64,000 bases of DNA from Prunella strophiata (lineage: Eukaryota > Chordata > Aves > Passeriformes > Prunellidae): assembly GCA_036583965.1 (NCBI GenBank), contig JAZBQD010000019.1, positions 22,199,085-22,263,084 of the forward strand, given 5' to 3'. Each line of letters starts with the position of its first letter. The first letter of the stretch is position 1. The translations under genes and the position numbers were made by a program. The notes beneath the pieces were generated by a model that worked only from the letters and a program-made list of their open reading frames with translations, was not told where the DNA came from and did not search any database. Below are positions 36,690 through 47,900 of this stretch, one piece after another.

Positions 36690-38050
36690 CTCAGAGGCCC
36701 AAGAACACCTTTCTCTTCTCCTGGGCCAGGTTGTGCTCGGTGGGAGCTGGACGGAGCTGCAGCAGGTGCGGCTGGTGCTGAAGGGACAGCTACGGTGGAG
36801 ACGGGCCGGGCGGGGGCTGGAGCACGGGGAGGGCCGGGAAGGGAAACGACCGGACAAGAACGGGACGCGGGAGGGAGGGAGGAGAGGGAGGGAGAAGGAG
36901 AAGTCCGGGGTTGAAAAGCACAGGGACAAGGACAGGAACAGGGAGAGACACGAGGCATTGGACGGAGAGAGACAGACACAGGCAGGGGCAGAGAAAAGAG
37001 GGACAGGAAAAGAGCAGGAAGGGAGAGGAAGAGCAGGGCAGGCTGCGGGCTGCGCTCCGGCTCGGCTGCCGCGGGGATGTCGGCGTGGCCGGCTGTAGTA
37101 GCGGCTCCGCCGGCGCCAGACGCGCCGGTACCGGGCGGCTCCGCCGCGCCCGGGGACAAGGGGACTGCAAGGTGGCAGCGCAGCCCGCAGCGCCGCGGGG
37201 CCCGGGCGGGTCCGGGGCTCTGCAGACACCGGCGCTGGGGACTCCTTGAGGCTGCCGGCGCGGTGTGCTCGGCGTGCCGGGGCACCCACACCGCCACCCA
37301 GCTCGCTGCCCGCCGCCGTGTGGCCCCCGGGCTGTCCTGTGCCCTGACGATGCCGGCTGAGCCCCGGGGCCGGGGGTGACCGCCTGGCCGGCCGGGGTGC
37401 GTCGTGCCCGGCCACAGCTGCGGCTGCAGCTGCGGGGCTGCCCCGGCTCGGTAGCCGAGCGCCGCAGGTTGCATCCGGACAGCACTTGACCAGCTGTTTT
37501 GTATATTTTCTAATTTCGTGCAGAACAGGGCAGCGGTCATAGAGGTAATCTGTAGATCCGTGGCTTTAAGGGATAAATTAGAGCATTGGATTTGATCCGT
37601 ATTGCAGTGGATTAGAGCAACCTCTCCCCCCTCCCCTTCTCCTCCTCCCACCCCTCCTTTCCAATTCACTCCCCCCTCCTCCAGCACCACCTTTTTTCCT
37701 CTCATGCAATACCAAAACTGACCCTGCCTGGCAGAGAGACTGCCAGGCGAACAGAGCGGTGCTCGCATCGCCAGCACGCCGCGGGAGCCGCCTCTCCCCT
37801 TCCAGCCGCTGCAGCCCCTCCGGGGCACCGCTGCTGCAAGTTCCCCGGAGGCTGGCGCCGGGGCCGGGGTGTCTCCTCCGGGGACCGGGGAGCGGTCGCT
37901 GCCCACGGGCTGTCCCTTTGCCTCGGCCCGGCGGGGGCCGTGGGGTGGCGGCGAGGGAGAGCGGCCCCCGGAGGGCATTTCCCGAAGGCAGCGGGGCCGG
38001 GACCCGGCAGGAAATGGAAGGATGAAGTGTGCAGCCGGAGCGGTGATGTT
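36690..38050 (+). promoter_or_regulatory. CpG island 4, promoter region of ZDHHC22
   Basis: GC- and CpG-rich DNA immediately upstream of the ZDHHC22 ATG exon. It should contain the transcription start and the non-coding first exon, because the ATG exon begins at an acceptor (ttgctttcccccgcag|, 38076/38077). I could not choose a first-exon donor with confidence. The island is interrupted by an AT-richer insert (37490-37620) and a polypyrimidine tract (37621-37700). Very long minus-strand open frames across it are non-coding by composition. Confidence 0.75.
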
Positions 38051-38090
38051 CCTTCTCTCCTTGCTTTCCCCCGCAGGAACGTAATCCGCA

Positions 38091-38650
38091 ATGCTAGTTC
38101 TCAGGTTGCTCAATGTTGTCGCTCCAGCCTACTTCTTGTGCATCTCCCTAGTGACCTTCGTCCTCCAGATCTTTGTCTTCATCCCCAGCATGTTCAGAGA
38201 CCCTTCCACCACCCCACTTTTCTCGCCTGCTCTGCTGCACGGGGCCCTCTTCCTCTTCCTCTCAGCTAATGCCCTGGGCAACTACGTCCTTGTGATCCAG
38301 AACTCCCCCGAGGACTTGGGCAAGGACTTAAACTTGGGCAAAGGAGCCGAAGTGGCAGAGTGGCTGGATGGAAGCAGGTCCCCTGGCTCAGTCCTTGCCC
38401 GGCACTCACTTCTGTAGACTGTGTGCCAGAGTCACCCAGAGGCATGACCACCACTGTTTCTTCACAGGGAACTGCATCGGGAGCAGGAACATGCGAAACT
38501 TCATCATGTTCTGCCTCTACACCTCCCTGGCTTGCCTTGACTCCCTGGTGGCAGGCATGGCTTACATTTCTGCTACACTTTCCATGTCCTTTGTGGACCC
38601 ACTGGCCTTCCTCGCTCTTCTGCCTCACTCCATCAGCCAGTTCTTCTCAG
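38091..38650 (+). CDS. ZDHHC22: ZDHHC22 coding exon 1 (ATG exon)
   Basis: The exon starts at acceptor 38076/38077 with 14 bases of 5' UTR before the ATG at 38091, and ends TCAG|GTAAGG at 38650/38651 in phase 1. The initial frame runs through ...VLVIQNSPEDLGKDLN and meets a stop at 38415-38417. The DHHC domain is one frame later and starts clearly at THFC (38404). The change of frame must lie between the last stop in the second frame (38329) and THFC. The CCC at 38398-38400 is the most economical site, since reading CC there gives ...GSVLAGTHFC. Confidence 0.95.
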
Positions 38651-41600
38651 GTAAGGACTCCTTGCTCAGAGATGAGGAGCATGTTCCTCCTCCAGGGCTC
38701 CTGGGATGGGGGGAACCTGATCTTCCTTGGACAGCATCTGTGTGGAGGTGTGGTATGGAAATGGGCAAGAGGGGCAATTGGCCTCCTTTGGAGGCTACAG
38801 CCTTTTCAATAGACTTTGCTTCACCTGAAATAGAAACTGGAACACGCTCCAGGTTACATCCATAGCTATATTCCCAATGTATTAGGCTCTGGAAAATGCC
38901 CCATAACCAACTTGGTGGTGATACAGTAGAGCTATCTGTTGTGCAGGACATGTATTGTAATCAGAGGAGATGGATTTCACTGCAGGTATGAGGGATCTTT
39001 TGCCTGTCCTACAGGTAGAGGTGGGGGGGTCCTGTAGGCTTTTGTACCCTAGAAATCTGCAGGTTCCCCATATCCCAGCAGGTATATCTTATCCAGGTCC
39101 ACTCCCTCCCTTCACTGTCACCCACCCTCCTGCCTCCTGGCAGTGCTGAGATCTTTTCATCCTTCCAGCACAGCAGAATTGGGGTTCAGGCAACAGAAAC
39201 TGAGAGAGGAGTTAATGTGACATGATTTGCTATCTGGCTTGTGGCCCCAGTCTGGGACACAAGTCCACAGAAAGCCATGGGAAATTCTCTGTGCTGCTCT
39301 TTGCAAAAGCTCTACACCAAAAGCAAATACATCCTTCTCCTTGCTCCCATTCCTTACCTTTCCTTCTACTTCTTCCCCTTTCCCCTTTCTCCCTGCCTTT
39401 CTGTAAATCTCCACAACCCTTCTCCTTCCCTCTCCTGATTTTGCTCCCATAACTCATCCTCTGCTCTTGCAGAGCAAGAAGCCTTGTCTCTTCACCTTTC
39501 AACAAACCCTCAAACTCTCCAACCTCAACCCTTTCTCTGTCCAAACCCAAGAGTTAGACACATCCTGACCTCAGAGAAGGGATTGTGCAGACAGCCTAGA
39601 CTGCTACTCTGCCCTGAGAGCGACTGCAGAAAATTGCCATCTCCCCCCTATGAGCTCCTGCCTCATACACTTACATCAGCTTTTACTAGACTAAAATAGG
39701 TATCCCATATATTTTAGCTTTGCAGGTTCAGCTGAGCTCAGTAAGAAGGGAGTCTGTTTTGTCTTGTGCATTGTCACCAGAAGTGTTGATTAAGATCTGA
39801 GTGTGGAGACTCCACTGCTGGGAATACAGGAGCCAGAGAGGCCCTAGCTTGCTTTTCAGATTCCAGGCTGGGTTGCCATCTGAAAACAAACAAATATCTC
39901 TCTGCTTGGCAAATTTGCAGATTTGTCATGATAATCACTGAAAGACAATAAACATGAAATCCTGCCATGACATTTTTATGGAATCATTTTTCCAACTAGA
40001 AGAATTTTTGTAAATAATATTGCATGAGCTTTACTAGCATTAAAAACACTGGGAATGATTTTCCCCTGTGCCTAAGCTCTGCTCAGCACAGCAGTCTGGG
40101 AGGGAGAGCAGGGATATGGGAGGAGATTATCAAGGAATTAGTTCTCTCTGACTCTGAGGGCTCATCTGCACAGTGGTGGGTCCTGGCACATATTTGCAGA
40201 CACTGAAGCACCTCAGCTCTGGTGGCAGCAGCTGTGGTGCCAGTACAGCATGTGGACAGGGTTTGGAGTGGGACACAATGGGGCTGGGTGCAGAGCTAAG
40301 AGCCAGAACACCTTTGAGAGGCAGCAGCTTCCAGCAGCTCCCACAAACCTCCAGTTCTGCTGAGAAGAGAACTGCTGCCTCACACAGCAAGATACAGGCA
40401 TGTGGTGTCTTGATTGCTTGGGAGGAAGGGCCTACTGGGTTTCTACCAGCACATTTAACCTCCATTTCAGGAGAGAAAACACAGTCTTGAATGATTACCT
40501 GGAAGGGTTGCTCACACAGTATTTTTCAGCTAATGTAATTGTTACTTAAGGGTTGTTGTATCATTCAAACAGAGGACTGTGATAGCAGGGAAAAAACTTT
40601 TTCTTCTTCTCCATCATGCCCACTGTAATGCAGAAGTAGTAAAGGAGGATGAAGGGTTAATGTGCTGGTTTTGTGTCAACTCAGTATTCCCTGCTTCCAT
40701 GCTGGGAAAGTTTTCAGCTGGCTCATTCTGCCCAGACTGTATTCAGGCATGGATTTCAGAATCTGACCCAAAGTCGATACCTACAGCCTACAATACAGCT
40801 TTTCTGGCATGGCTAATACATGGCAATATAACCTTGAGATCACACTGGGTCACTCAGAGAAAAAAAGAATCCAAGACTAAAAAAGACTGTGGGGATGAGG
40901 GGCAAATGGAGAGCACTATTGTAAACACATCATATTGAACCACATAAAATAAACTGTAGAAAATGCTTTATGTAGGTAGCCTGAAGAAAAGGTTAAAAAA
41001 AATCATGTATCTGGAAAGGATGGCTCAGAGATACTTAATATTTTCAAGGGGAAACAAGGGTAATTACTTCCTGAATGCTGAATTTCAGCAAGTCAGATAA
41101 AAAAAACCCCTACAGGTGCCTTGCAAAGGGTCTAAAGAAAAGATCTCTCCCCATATCCCATCTCAGTATCAGCTGTAGGAAAAAACAAATGTATGTCACA
41201 CTCTGGTCCAGTAAAAGACGAAAAGAGAATCCAGTATTTGGCTCTGGGCTTCTTACCTGGTAGATTAAGCTATTCTGACAGAATTGGTATGAGAATTTGT
41301 CATAAGGGACTTGTTCTTCTTTTGCTATGTTGCATACGGAGCCCACTGAGCTGAATGGGATCTAATAAGAAGGGAAAGATGACATTGCATTTAGGAAGAA
41401 AACTGAATGATTCCTGCACCTTTTTCAAGTGAAGACAGTCTCTGAAGGCTTGAGGCTGTAGTCAGTGTCCTTACAAATTATCCTCAGAGGAGCCTGCCCC
41501 AATCTCTCACTTACAGCACTGCCAGGTGGAAAAGATGGGATTCACAGATTGCAAAACCAGGTGATATCACCTAATCCAGCCTTCTGCATAAGGGAAGCAA

Positions 41601-42280
41601 GAGATGCATATCCAGTGACCCTTCTGTTGAACTTAAAACCTGGAGCACCCATGTACCTCTTCTAGGCAGCACACCTCTATTGTCCATGCAATCCCTGCTC
41701 TATCACAGCTGGTCTTGTAGGGCCCATGGTCTTCCAGAGGAACAGAAGCATGTGAGAGCTTTTTTATTTCTAAACCTTATAGGAACCAGTGAAAAGATAT
41801 CAGCTATTTATATCAGTATTGACACACATTTCATTTCCTTTGTGTAAATATGCCTGTGTGTAAATATGGGTGTTTAATAATATACCAATATGCATGAAAA
41901 ATGTGCATAAACATCACATGGGCACACAGAGAATGTTTTATTAATGGGTTTAGCTCTGCTTACACACTGAAAGGTCACTCAGTGACACCTGCTCTTATAC
42001 TAATATTTTCCAGAAGGAGTTCTAAAATCATTGTAGAGGAAAGGGCCTACAGAATATTTTTATTCAAATATATTCATCACCAATATATTCTAAAAGCCCC
42101 CCCAGTTGAATTAGGAGCTTCAGATATTCAAAGTATTTTGAGTATTCTAGCAGCAGCTAATTAAAAAAAAAAAATTGATTGTATTTTAGAAAGTTTCTGT
42201 TTCTTTCTTGCATTGACATGAGAACTGCCTTGCTCCAAAAGAAGTAGGAAAGTCATTATAGATTTATTTTTCTTTTTAAA

Positions 42281-42321
<41 letters not shown>

Positions 42322-43095
42322 TTATATGCACACATACTCATATAGTAGAGATGGAGAAAAAGAGAAATCTGAAATATTTCTGCCTTGTGTTAATGCAAAC
42401 AATAAAGCTTCTTAGAAGGATCTACATGCTGTAGGGTCCACTTGTCTTTTTGAAATCCTAGAAATCTTAGATTCCCTCTGATGAGCAGGTAAATCCTTAA
42501 ATAAATTAATCACTGTTCAGAATAGTGCTGAAGTCTTACAGATATGCTTTATTTTGTTTGAATTTGTCCCTGTAATCCAGGTGCTCACAAACAGCAAAAG
42601 GAGAAGTGTACAAGAGACCATTATAATTTCAGTATTTCTGCAGCAGGTCCATTGCATCAGACACTATGAAGGACAAAATTTAATACAATTAGAGCAACCT
42701 TGTTCCTACCTCCCCACTTGTGGCCAGAGAAAACAGTTGGTTTGTTGGTTCCTGGGGCTGTGTTAACTGCCTGTGGGGGTGTGTCTAAGCTCTTTCTTTT
42801 ATTGTCCTCCCTCCCTGCTGGTTTTCAGGAGCTCTCCTTAGCTCTGAGATGTTTGTCATCCTCATGCTCTACCTCTGGCTTGGGATTGGACTGGCCTGTG
42901 CTGGCTTCTGCTGCCACCAGCTGCTGCTGATCCTGCGCGGGCAGACACGGTACCAGGTGCGGAAAGGAGTGGTGGTGAGAGCCCGGCCCTGGAGGGAGAA
43001 CCTGCAAGAAGGTCTTTGGCAAGAAGTGGCTGCTTGGACTTCTCATCCCTGTGCAGAATGTGGAGAGTAGCTGCCACAGGCAGAAAGAGAAATAA
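38091..43095 (+). CDS. ZDHHC22: ZDHHC22, DHHC-type palmitoyltransferase (two one-base frame disruptions)
   Basis: A multi-pass membrane enzyme that attaches palmitate to cysteines of target proteins. Mammalian ZDHHC22 is known to act on BK potassium channels. The sequence reads MLVLRLLNVVAPAYFLCISL at the N-terminus (transmembrane helix 1), then ALLHGALFLFLSANALGNYV (helix 2), the cysteine-rich domain THFCRLCARVTQR followed by the catalytic HDHHC and FFTGNCIGSRNMRNF, helix 3 (CLYTSLACLDSLVAGMAYIS), and in the second coding exon helix 4 (FVILMLYLWLGIGLACAGFC) and RGQTRYQVRKG. All of this matches vertebrate ZDHHC22 closely. Two coding exons lie at 38091-38650 and 42829-43095. As given, the frame breaks at about 38332-38401 and at 43011-43012. 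Removing one base at each gives 825 bases, 275 codons with stop, or 274 residues (human 263). The intact catalytic domain, splice sites and exact phase argue for sequence errors and against a pseudogene. Confidence 0.96.
38651..42828 (+). other. ZDHHC22 intron (4.2 kb)
   Basis: Bounded by GTAAGG and a polypyrimidine-TTTTCAG acceptor. Contains a TA microsatellite (42283-42317) and no supported exon. An open frame at 40579-40938 has no recognisable domain. Confidence 0.9.
42283..42317. repeat. TA microsatellite
   Basis: About 17 uninterrupted TA units in the ZDHHC22 intron. Confidence 0.95.
42829..43095 (+). CDS. ZDHHC22: ZDHHC22 coding exon 2 (last exon, C-terminus)
   Basis: Acceptor ctggttttcag| at 42828/42829. 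It reads (G)ALLSSEMFVILMLYLW onward. After RPWRENLQE the frame as given continues GLWQEVAAW to a stop at 43068-43070. With one G removed from GG at 43011-43012 it reads NLQEVFGKKWLLGLLIP and ends at TAA 43093-43095. That C-terminus matches human ZDHHC22 (LQEVFGKRWLLGLL), so the second reading is the real one. Confidence 0.94.
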
Positions 43096-43096
43096 A
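43091..43096 (+). other. AATAAA overlapping the ZDHHC22 stop codon
   Basis: The hexamer AATAAA coincides with the TAA stop of the corrected frame. Use as a poly(A) signal here would leave almost no 3' UTR, so it is probably incidental. Confidence 0.3.
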
Positions 43097-43102
43097 ATCC
43101 CC

Positions 43103-43128
43103 GTGTGTGTGTGTGTGTGTGTGTGTGT
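43103..43128. repeat. GT microsatellite in ZDHHC22 3' UTR
   Basis: Thirteen GT units beginning 8 bases after the stop codon of the corrected frame. Confidence 0.93.
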
Positions 43129-43252
43129 GCATCCCACGCACACAACACCTTCCCTGCTCTCTCCCACTGTCTCCTGGATCGCTGCAGAGCTGGGCTACTC
43201 CATCTCTTGGGATTGCAGCTGCTGTGGGAGGAAAGGGTGGGCTATCAAACAG

Positions 43253-43258
43253 AATAAA
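43253..43258 (+). terminator. Candidate poly(A) signal of ZDHHC22 (proximal)
   Basis: AATAAA about 160 bases after the stop. A second candidate lies at 44978-44983 (see that entry). I cannot decide between them. Confidence 0.35.
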
Positions 43259-44977
43259 TTGAGCATATTTACATGGAAATCACAAACCATGTAGATGAGA
43301 TACTCCAGCTTAGTAGTCACATCACTGCACCTGCATAGGTGGCAACAGTCTTTGAACTAGCAGAAAACTTAGTTAGACCCTCCTGTGGCTTCCTGTCTGA
43401 ATCCCTCAGTCTCCAGCCCCATTAGTCACCCTATATAGTCTTAAAAAACTGCACCAGGAGCTTGGGCTGTTGTGGAAGACTATAAAAATGGTGTCTAGTC
43501 TTTGGGAGGGTTTTGCGGAGTGGCTCTTTGGCATCTTATATACATGAGGTAACTTCACATGAGAGCATCATTCCAAAATTGTTTGGACAATGATCTCAGG
43601 TACATGGTGTCATTCAGGGCAAAGAGCTGGATTTCAATGATCCTTGTGGGTCCCATCTCAAGATATGATTCTTGGTTCACAATACTGACAAGCCCTTAAT
43701 GACAGAACTGCAATGCAGTCAAGCTGTCCTAGGAACAGGTTATGAACCTGCTTAATGCATCAGATAAAACTCTCCACGGGCTAGAAAATCAGGAGGAAAA
43801 CAAAAAGAAATTGAGAATTTCTCATTTCTGTCCTTGGTCTGTTCCCTATACAATGATAGGTCAAGACTGTAGCTCTGCTGCTTATTTTTAGCAATCCTTT
43901 GTCCAATGACAGAGTCCAGGCAAAGCTGTCCTTCTGACAGGGAGCAGCAAGCAGATAAATCATGGTCAGATGGGGGGACAAGGAGATGAAACCACAAAGG
44001 TGAATGAAAATGCTGTGTTTGAGAAGCTGTGTGATGGGACAGGCTATGCACACCTGTGAGAGAGACAGAAGGAAGTGTGGCCACACAGCAAGCAGTTGGG
44101 AGGGTGCCAAGAGCATTGCTGCTGTGTGAGAGCCCTGATGCATCACCCTCTCACAGGCAACACCTGCACCATCAGGGCTGTGAGGAGTTCAAAATTCCAG
44201 AAGACAGGGAGATTTTCCAGCCCATCAGGGCACTTCATTTTGCACTAAAACAAACAGAAAAATGCTTTTCTCAGACATCCCTGCCACACTTTAGTTACAG
44301 GCTCTCCAGGGCAATTCCCTCTCGCGTTGCTGCAGAGGGGTAAAATCATCCGTGTTATAACTCCATTAAGGATGTTAATAGAATTACTACAGGGATTAAT
44401 CCACTTCATGTGTCCGTTGTTTTTCAGCTGCAGCAGCAGCCCATTAGATCAGTGCTGAGATCCTATGCTTACAGATGTCTTAACAAAGGCTACTGTAACT
44501 TCTCTACCAGATTCATAGCACTGGATTCCCCAGCAGCTGCAATGAGAAGCCTTTGTTTTGGCAAACTGCATCAGCTTATGTGGGCTGGGTAGGAGTCCAT
44601 TGCTTCTCTTTAATAGGCTGGGAGTATGCTGACAAGCCATGAAAAATGTTATTTCTTCCTCAGAAAGGCTCTTGGTGCATTCCTGATAGTGGAATGCCCC
44701 TTGCTTTTATCCTTGAGTTTCTCACAAGCCAGAATGGAGTCACTCATTCCTACAGGCTTTGTAACCATCTTTGATCACTTTACACTTGAATACACATTTG
44801 AATCAATAACAAACAAAGTCTATTGTGATGAGCAGAGTAACCTTGAAAATATACTGGAAAAACCCTTAGCTGGATAACTAAAACATGGAGGATATACATC
44901 CTTGCACACTATGTGTGTTCACATGAACACACAATTGTTTCCGTGGGTAATACGATGTATTTTCTCTAACAGTGAAC

Positions 44978-44983
44978 AATAAA
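44978..44983 (+). terminator. Candidate poly(A) signal of ZDHHC22 (distal)
   Basis: AATAAA followed within 40 bases by T-rich and TG-rich sequence (tctgattttttacatgggctgtattgtgctttttg), the usual layout of a cleavage site. It would give a 3' UTR of about 1.9 kb. Confidence 0.35.
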
Positions 44984-44999
44984 AGGTATTCTGATTTTT

Positions 45000-47900
45000 T
45001 ACATGGGCTGTATTGTGCTTTTTGACAGTTAGCTGTCATTAGCTGTCTCTATACATTTGTTACAGCATACACACGGATGTGTCAAAGGAAGAAATTAGGA
45101 TTTGTTTATTGGCTTTGCCAGTAATTCATCATGTCATTTTTGACAAATCCTTTCATCCTCCCTACTTTAATGTAATGACCAATCTAAAAATGCATCTAAT
45201 AACCAATTTGCAGACCCATTCTAATTTCTATTTATAAATTACACTACCAAACTCATACCTTGTCAACTCAAAGCTATGGGAAAATTAAGCTATTATCATC
45301 ACCCACAAACGGCATCTTGACATAAATTTTTCCTTCCTTGCCAATGGTGTCAAGGTGAGCAGACAGTCACCTAGACACTGGAACCAGAGCCAGAGTCTCA
45401 TGCCATACAGTTTGCCTTGGAAGGATTATTCTTGTTGCACAGACTTGCTGATCCAACTTCTCCACTTTTGTAGCCTTAAAGACAATAGGCTTTCAACGTT
45501 TCAGCTAGAAGCCACCTCCCACCAGCAGAAATTATGGTTTGACATCTTTGCCCTCTGCTTTTGGCTTTTGAGGGACACTGCAGTCTTGGGCAGCTTATGG
45601 CACTTGGCACCTGCTGCCACAGTGCCTTGGGCTGTAAAGCTCCTTAGGGCTGCAGACTGAGAAGGGCAAAACAACTCAGAGGTTCAATGGGCCACTCTGC
45701 AAGGACAGAATCCATCCAGTACAACCTTAGTTGCCCATGAAGCCTGCTGCCTCTTCACATCAGGGCTGAATTGTACCATCTCAGGGTTACAGCTGTCTGC
45801 CCTCACCACAAAATTTCAGTTCTTGCAGAAGCACAGATAGATCCCAGTTTGAGTCACTGCAGCACAGTCACACACAACTATTCTTCCTGTCAGACACCTG
45901 TGTTACTGCTGGAAATTGCTGCATCACCATTTTATGCAGCTAAATGGCTCATTTGTAGAAAACTACTGGATTTCAGCAGTCGTGGTGGGACTTTCAGATG
46001 GCCACAGCCTTTACAGTTAAGATCCTCTGGGATGGAAAGAGCTATAAAAATGTAACATTAGACTGACCCTGTACATTGGCTTATTTCTCTGCTCATTCCA
46101 AAGTGTGCAAAGCGCCCTGTTTGGGGTGGTGGTTCTGCAGGAACTGTTAAGAGTAATTTTTTTAATTAGTCAGCTGCCCTGACATCCCTTCCTTGTCATA
46201 CCTTTCTATACCTACAGCAATCCTTGGCAAGAAAAGGTAACAGGGCTCAACAACTGTGACTAGAACCTTTGCTCTTAGCTATGATTTAGTAAATGAAGGC
46301 AATGTCACAAATTCTAAATCTGTTCAATGGCTCTAAAGTTTTCTAAGGATAAATAATAAAAGCTTCTCATCTTCTGTACTTAAAGAGTCATTACTTACTA
46401 TTTGCATTTCATTACATAGCAGCTGCAATAGCAAATATATTTTGGAACATGATTTCTTGTGACAATGTCTAAATACTTGCAAAGGTTTTAAAAATAAAGC
46501 ACTTAGGCTTCTCTGGCTTTGGAAAATCAGATGACCACCAGATTTCTTCTCTGGTAATGCTAGTGGCTGAAGTAAAAGCTCCCTGTTGCTAAAGACTTGC
46601 ACAAAACCCACAGATGTTTGCTTAGTGGCTTGTCTATTTTAAGTGTGACTATCTGAAAAAATGGTGTCACCTCTGAGGTCTCAGAGGTGTTTGCAATGGC
46701 AGTATAGAGGAAATGAGGGGATGCAACTCTGAAGTAAACCAGAAATCTATTCTTATGTACAGTAAGAATCTCATAAAAAGTAAGTAGTGGATGGTGTTCC
46801 TCTGCAGTTCCTCTCCATACTGCACTACCAGGTGCCCTGAAGGCTGCATGCCAGAAGGTCTTCATTAGAGATCCTCAGAGGATATGGGGTTAAAACGTCA
46901 GAGCAATAAGGCACAGGGAACATAGGAGAAAAGATGACGTGAAATAGCATTTATCTTAAGAAATAGCCAGCTCAAGGGAGATGATCACAGTCTAAAAATA
47001 CTTTCAAGGAGACAGACTGAATGAATGAGAAGACTCATTAACTGTAAGGATATAGCTGGAGGAGGACAAGCAGTCCTGGACTGAAAGAAAAGCTGAGGTC
47101 GAAAGCAATCAGAGAAAGTGGCCCCAGTGAGAGCAGAAGTGATTTGATGTGCGTGGGGATGATGAGAGCCATCAGGCAGTATGAGGTATCACAACAATTT
47201 CAAGTTAACTTCACTGATTGTTGGCTGAATGGACACAAAGAAAGTTAAGAAAACTCATTGCTAATCACTTTCTGCTCAAAACCCCTCAAAGCCCCAGCAA
47301 AGCCAAAAGGGTTTTTCTTTCTTGAACAGCAAATTATGTTACAAGGAGGAGATGCATGGATAGAAACCATAAGCAGCAACAGCAGAGCCCATATAGTTCT
47401 CTTTGAGTTATTTAAAGACTAGACAGAGCTATCATAGTTGGAGTAAAGCAATGACCTACTTGTGCACTACAAATGAAGGGAGAAGAAAATTTAAACCTAT
47501 GTGGAGTCTCTGTGTCCTGCTTGATATTTAAACCTATGGAAACAAGTCAGACAATAAACAACAAGATGGTCTTCACTAATGACATGTCCAGATGTGGGTT
47601 TTTTGATTTTCCAGCTCTTTTCTGGAAAGCCAGGGGAATAAAGCCAGCCCCTACAAATTCTTCAAGGCATGCAAAAATTCCACTTGTTAATGAACTATTA
47701 TGGATTAGAAGCCATCTAAGATTATTTTTAAAATTTACACTGTCACAAAAGTCAGTACTTAGAAGTCCTGATCCTTTTTGCCTTAGGCTCTGACAAATCC
47801 CAGCATCTCTCCAATAAATTTTGCAAACTATGTAAGCACATGAAAGCAAGCAGGACAGAAGCTTCATAGATGAAGACAACAACAAAACCACTCAGTCCTA

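Noticed and set aside
36252..37415. 387-codon minus-strand open frame
   Set aside because: Same cause: GC- and CT-rich DNA with few stops; no domain, no splice logic.
36683..38113. 476-codon minus-strand open frame across the ZDHHC22 promoter and ATG exon
   Set aside because: It is made of Pro/Arg/Ser/Ala-rich sequence typical of stop-poor CpG islands, has no recognisable domain, and is antisense to a real exon.
40579..40938. 119-codon open frame in the ZDHHC22 intron, considered as a retroelement remnant
   Set aside because: No reverse transcriptase, gag, zinc-knuckle or other motif could be seen, and no terminal repeats were found.
38091..43095. ZDHHC22 as a pseudogene
   Set aside because: Catalytic HDHHC, zinc-binding cysteines, membrane helices, the phase-1 splice junction and conserved C-terminus are all preserved. 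Two one-base corrections restore an exact 275-codon frame, and the gene is in its syntenic place with introns.
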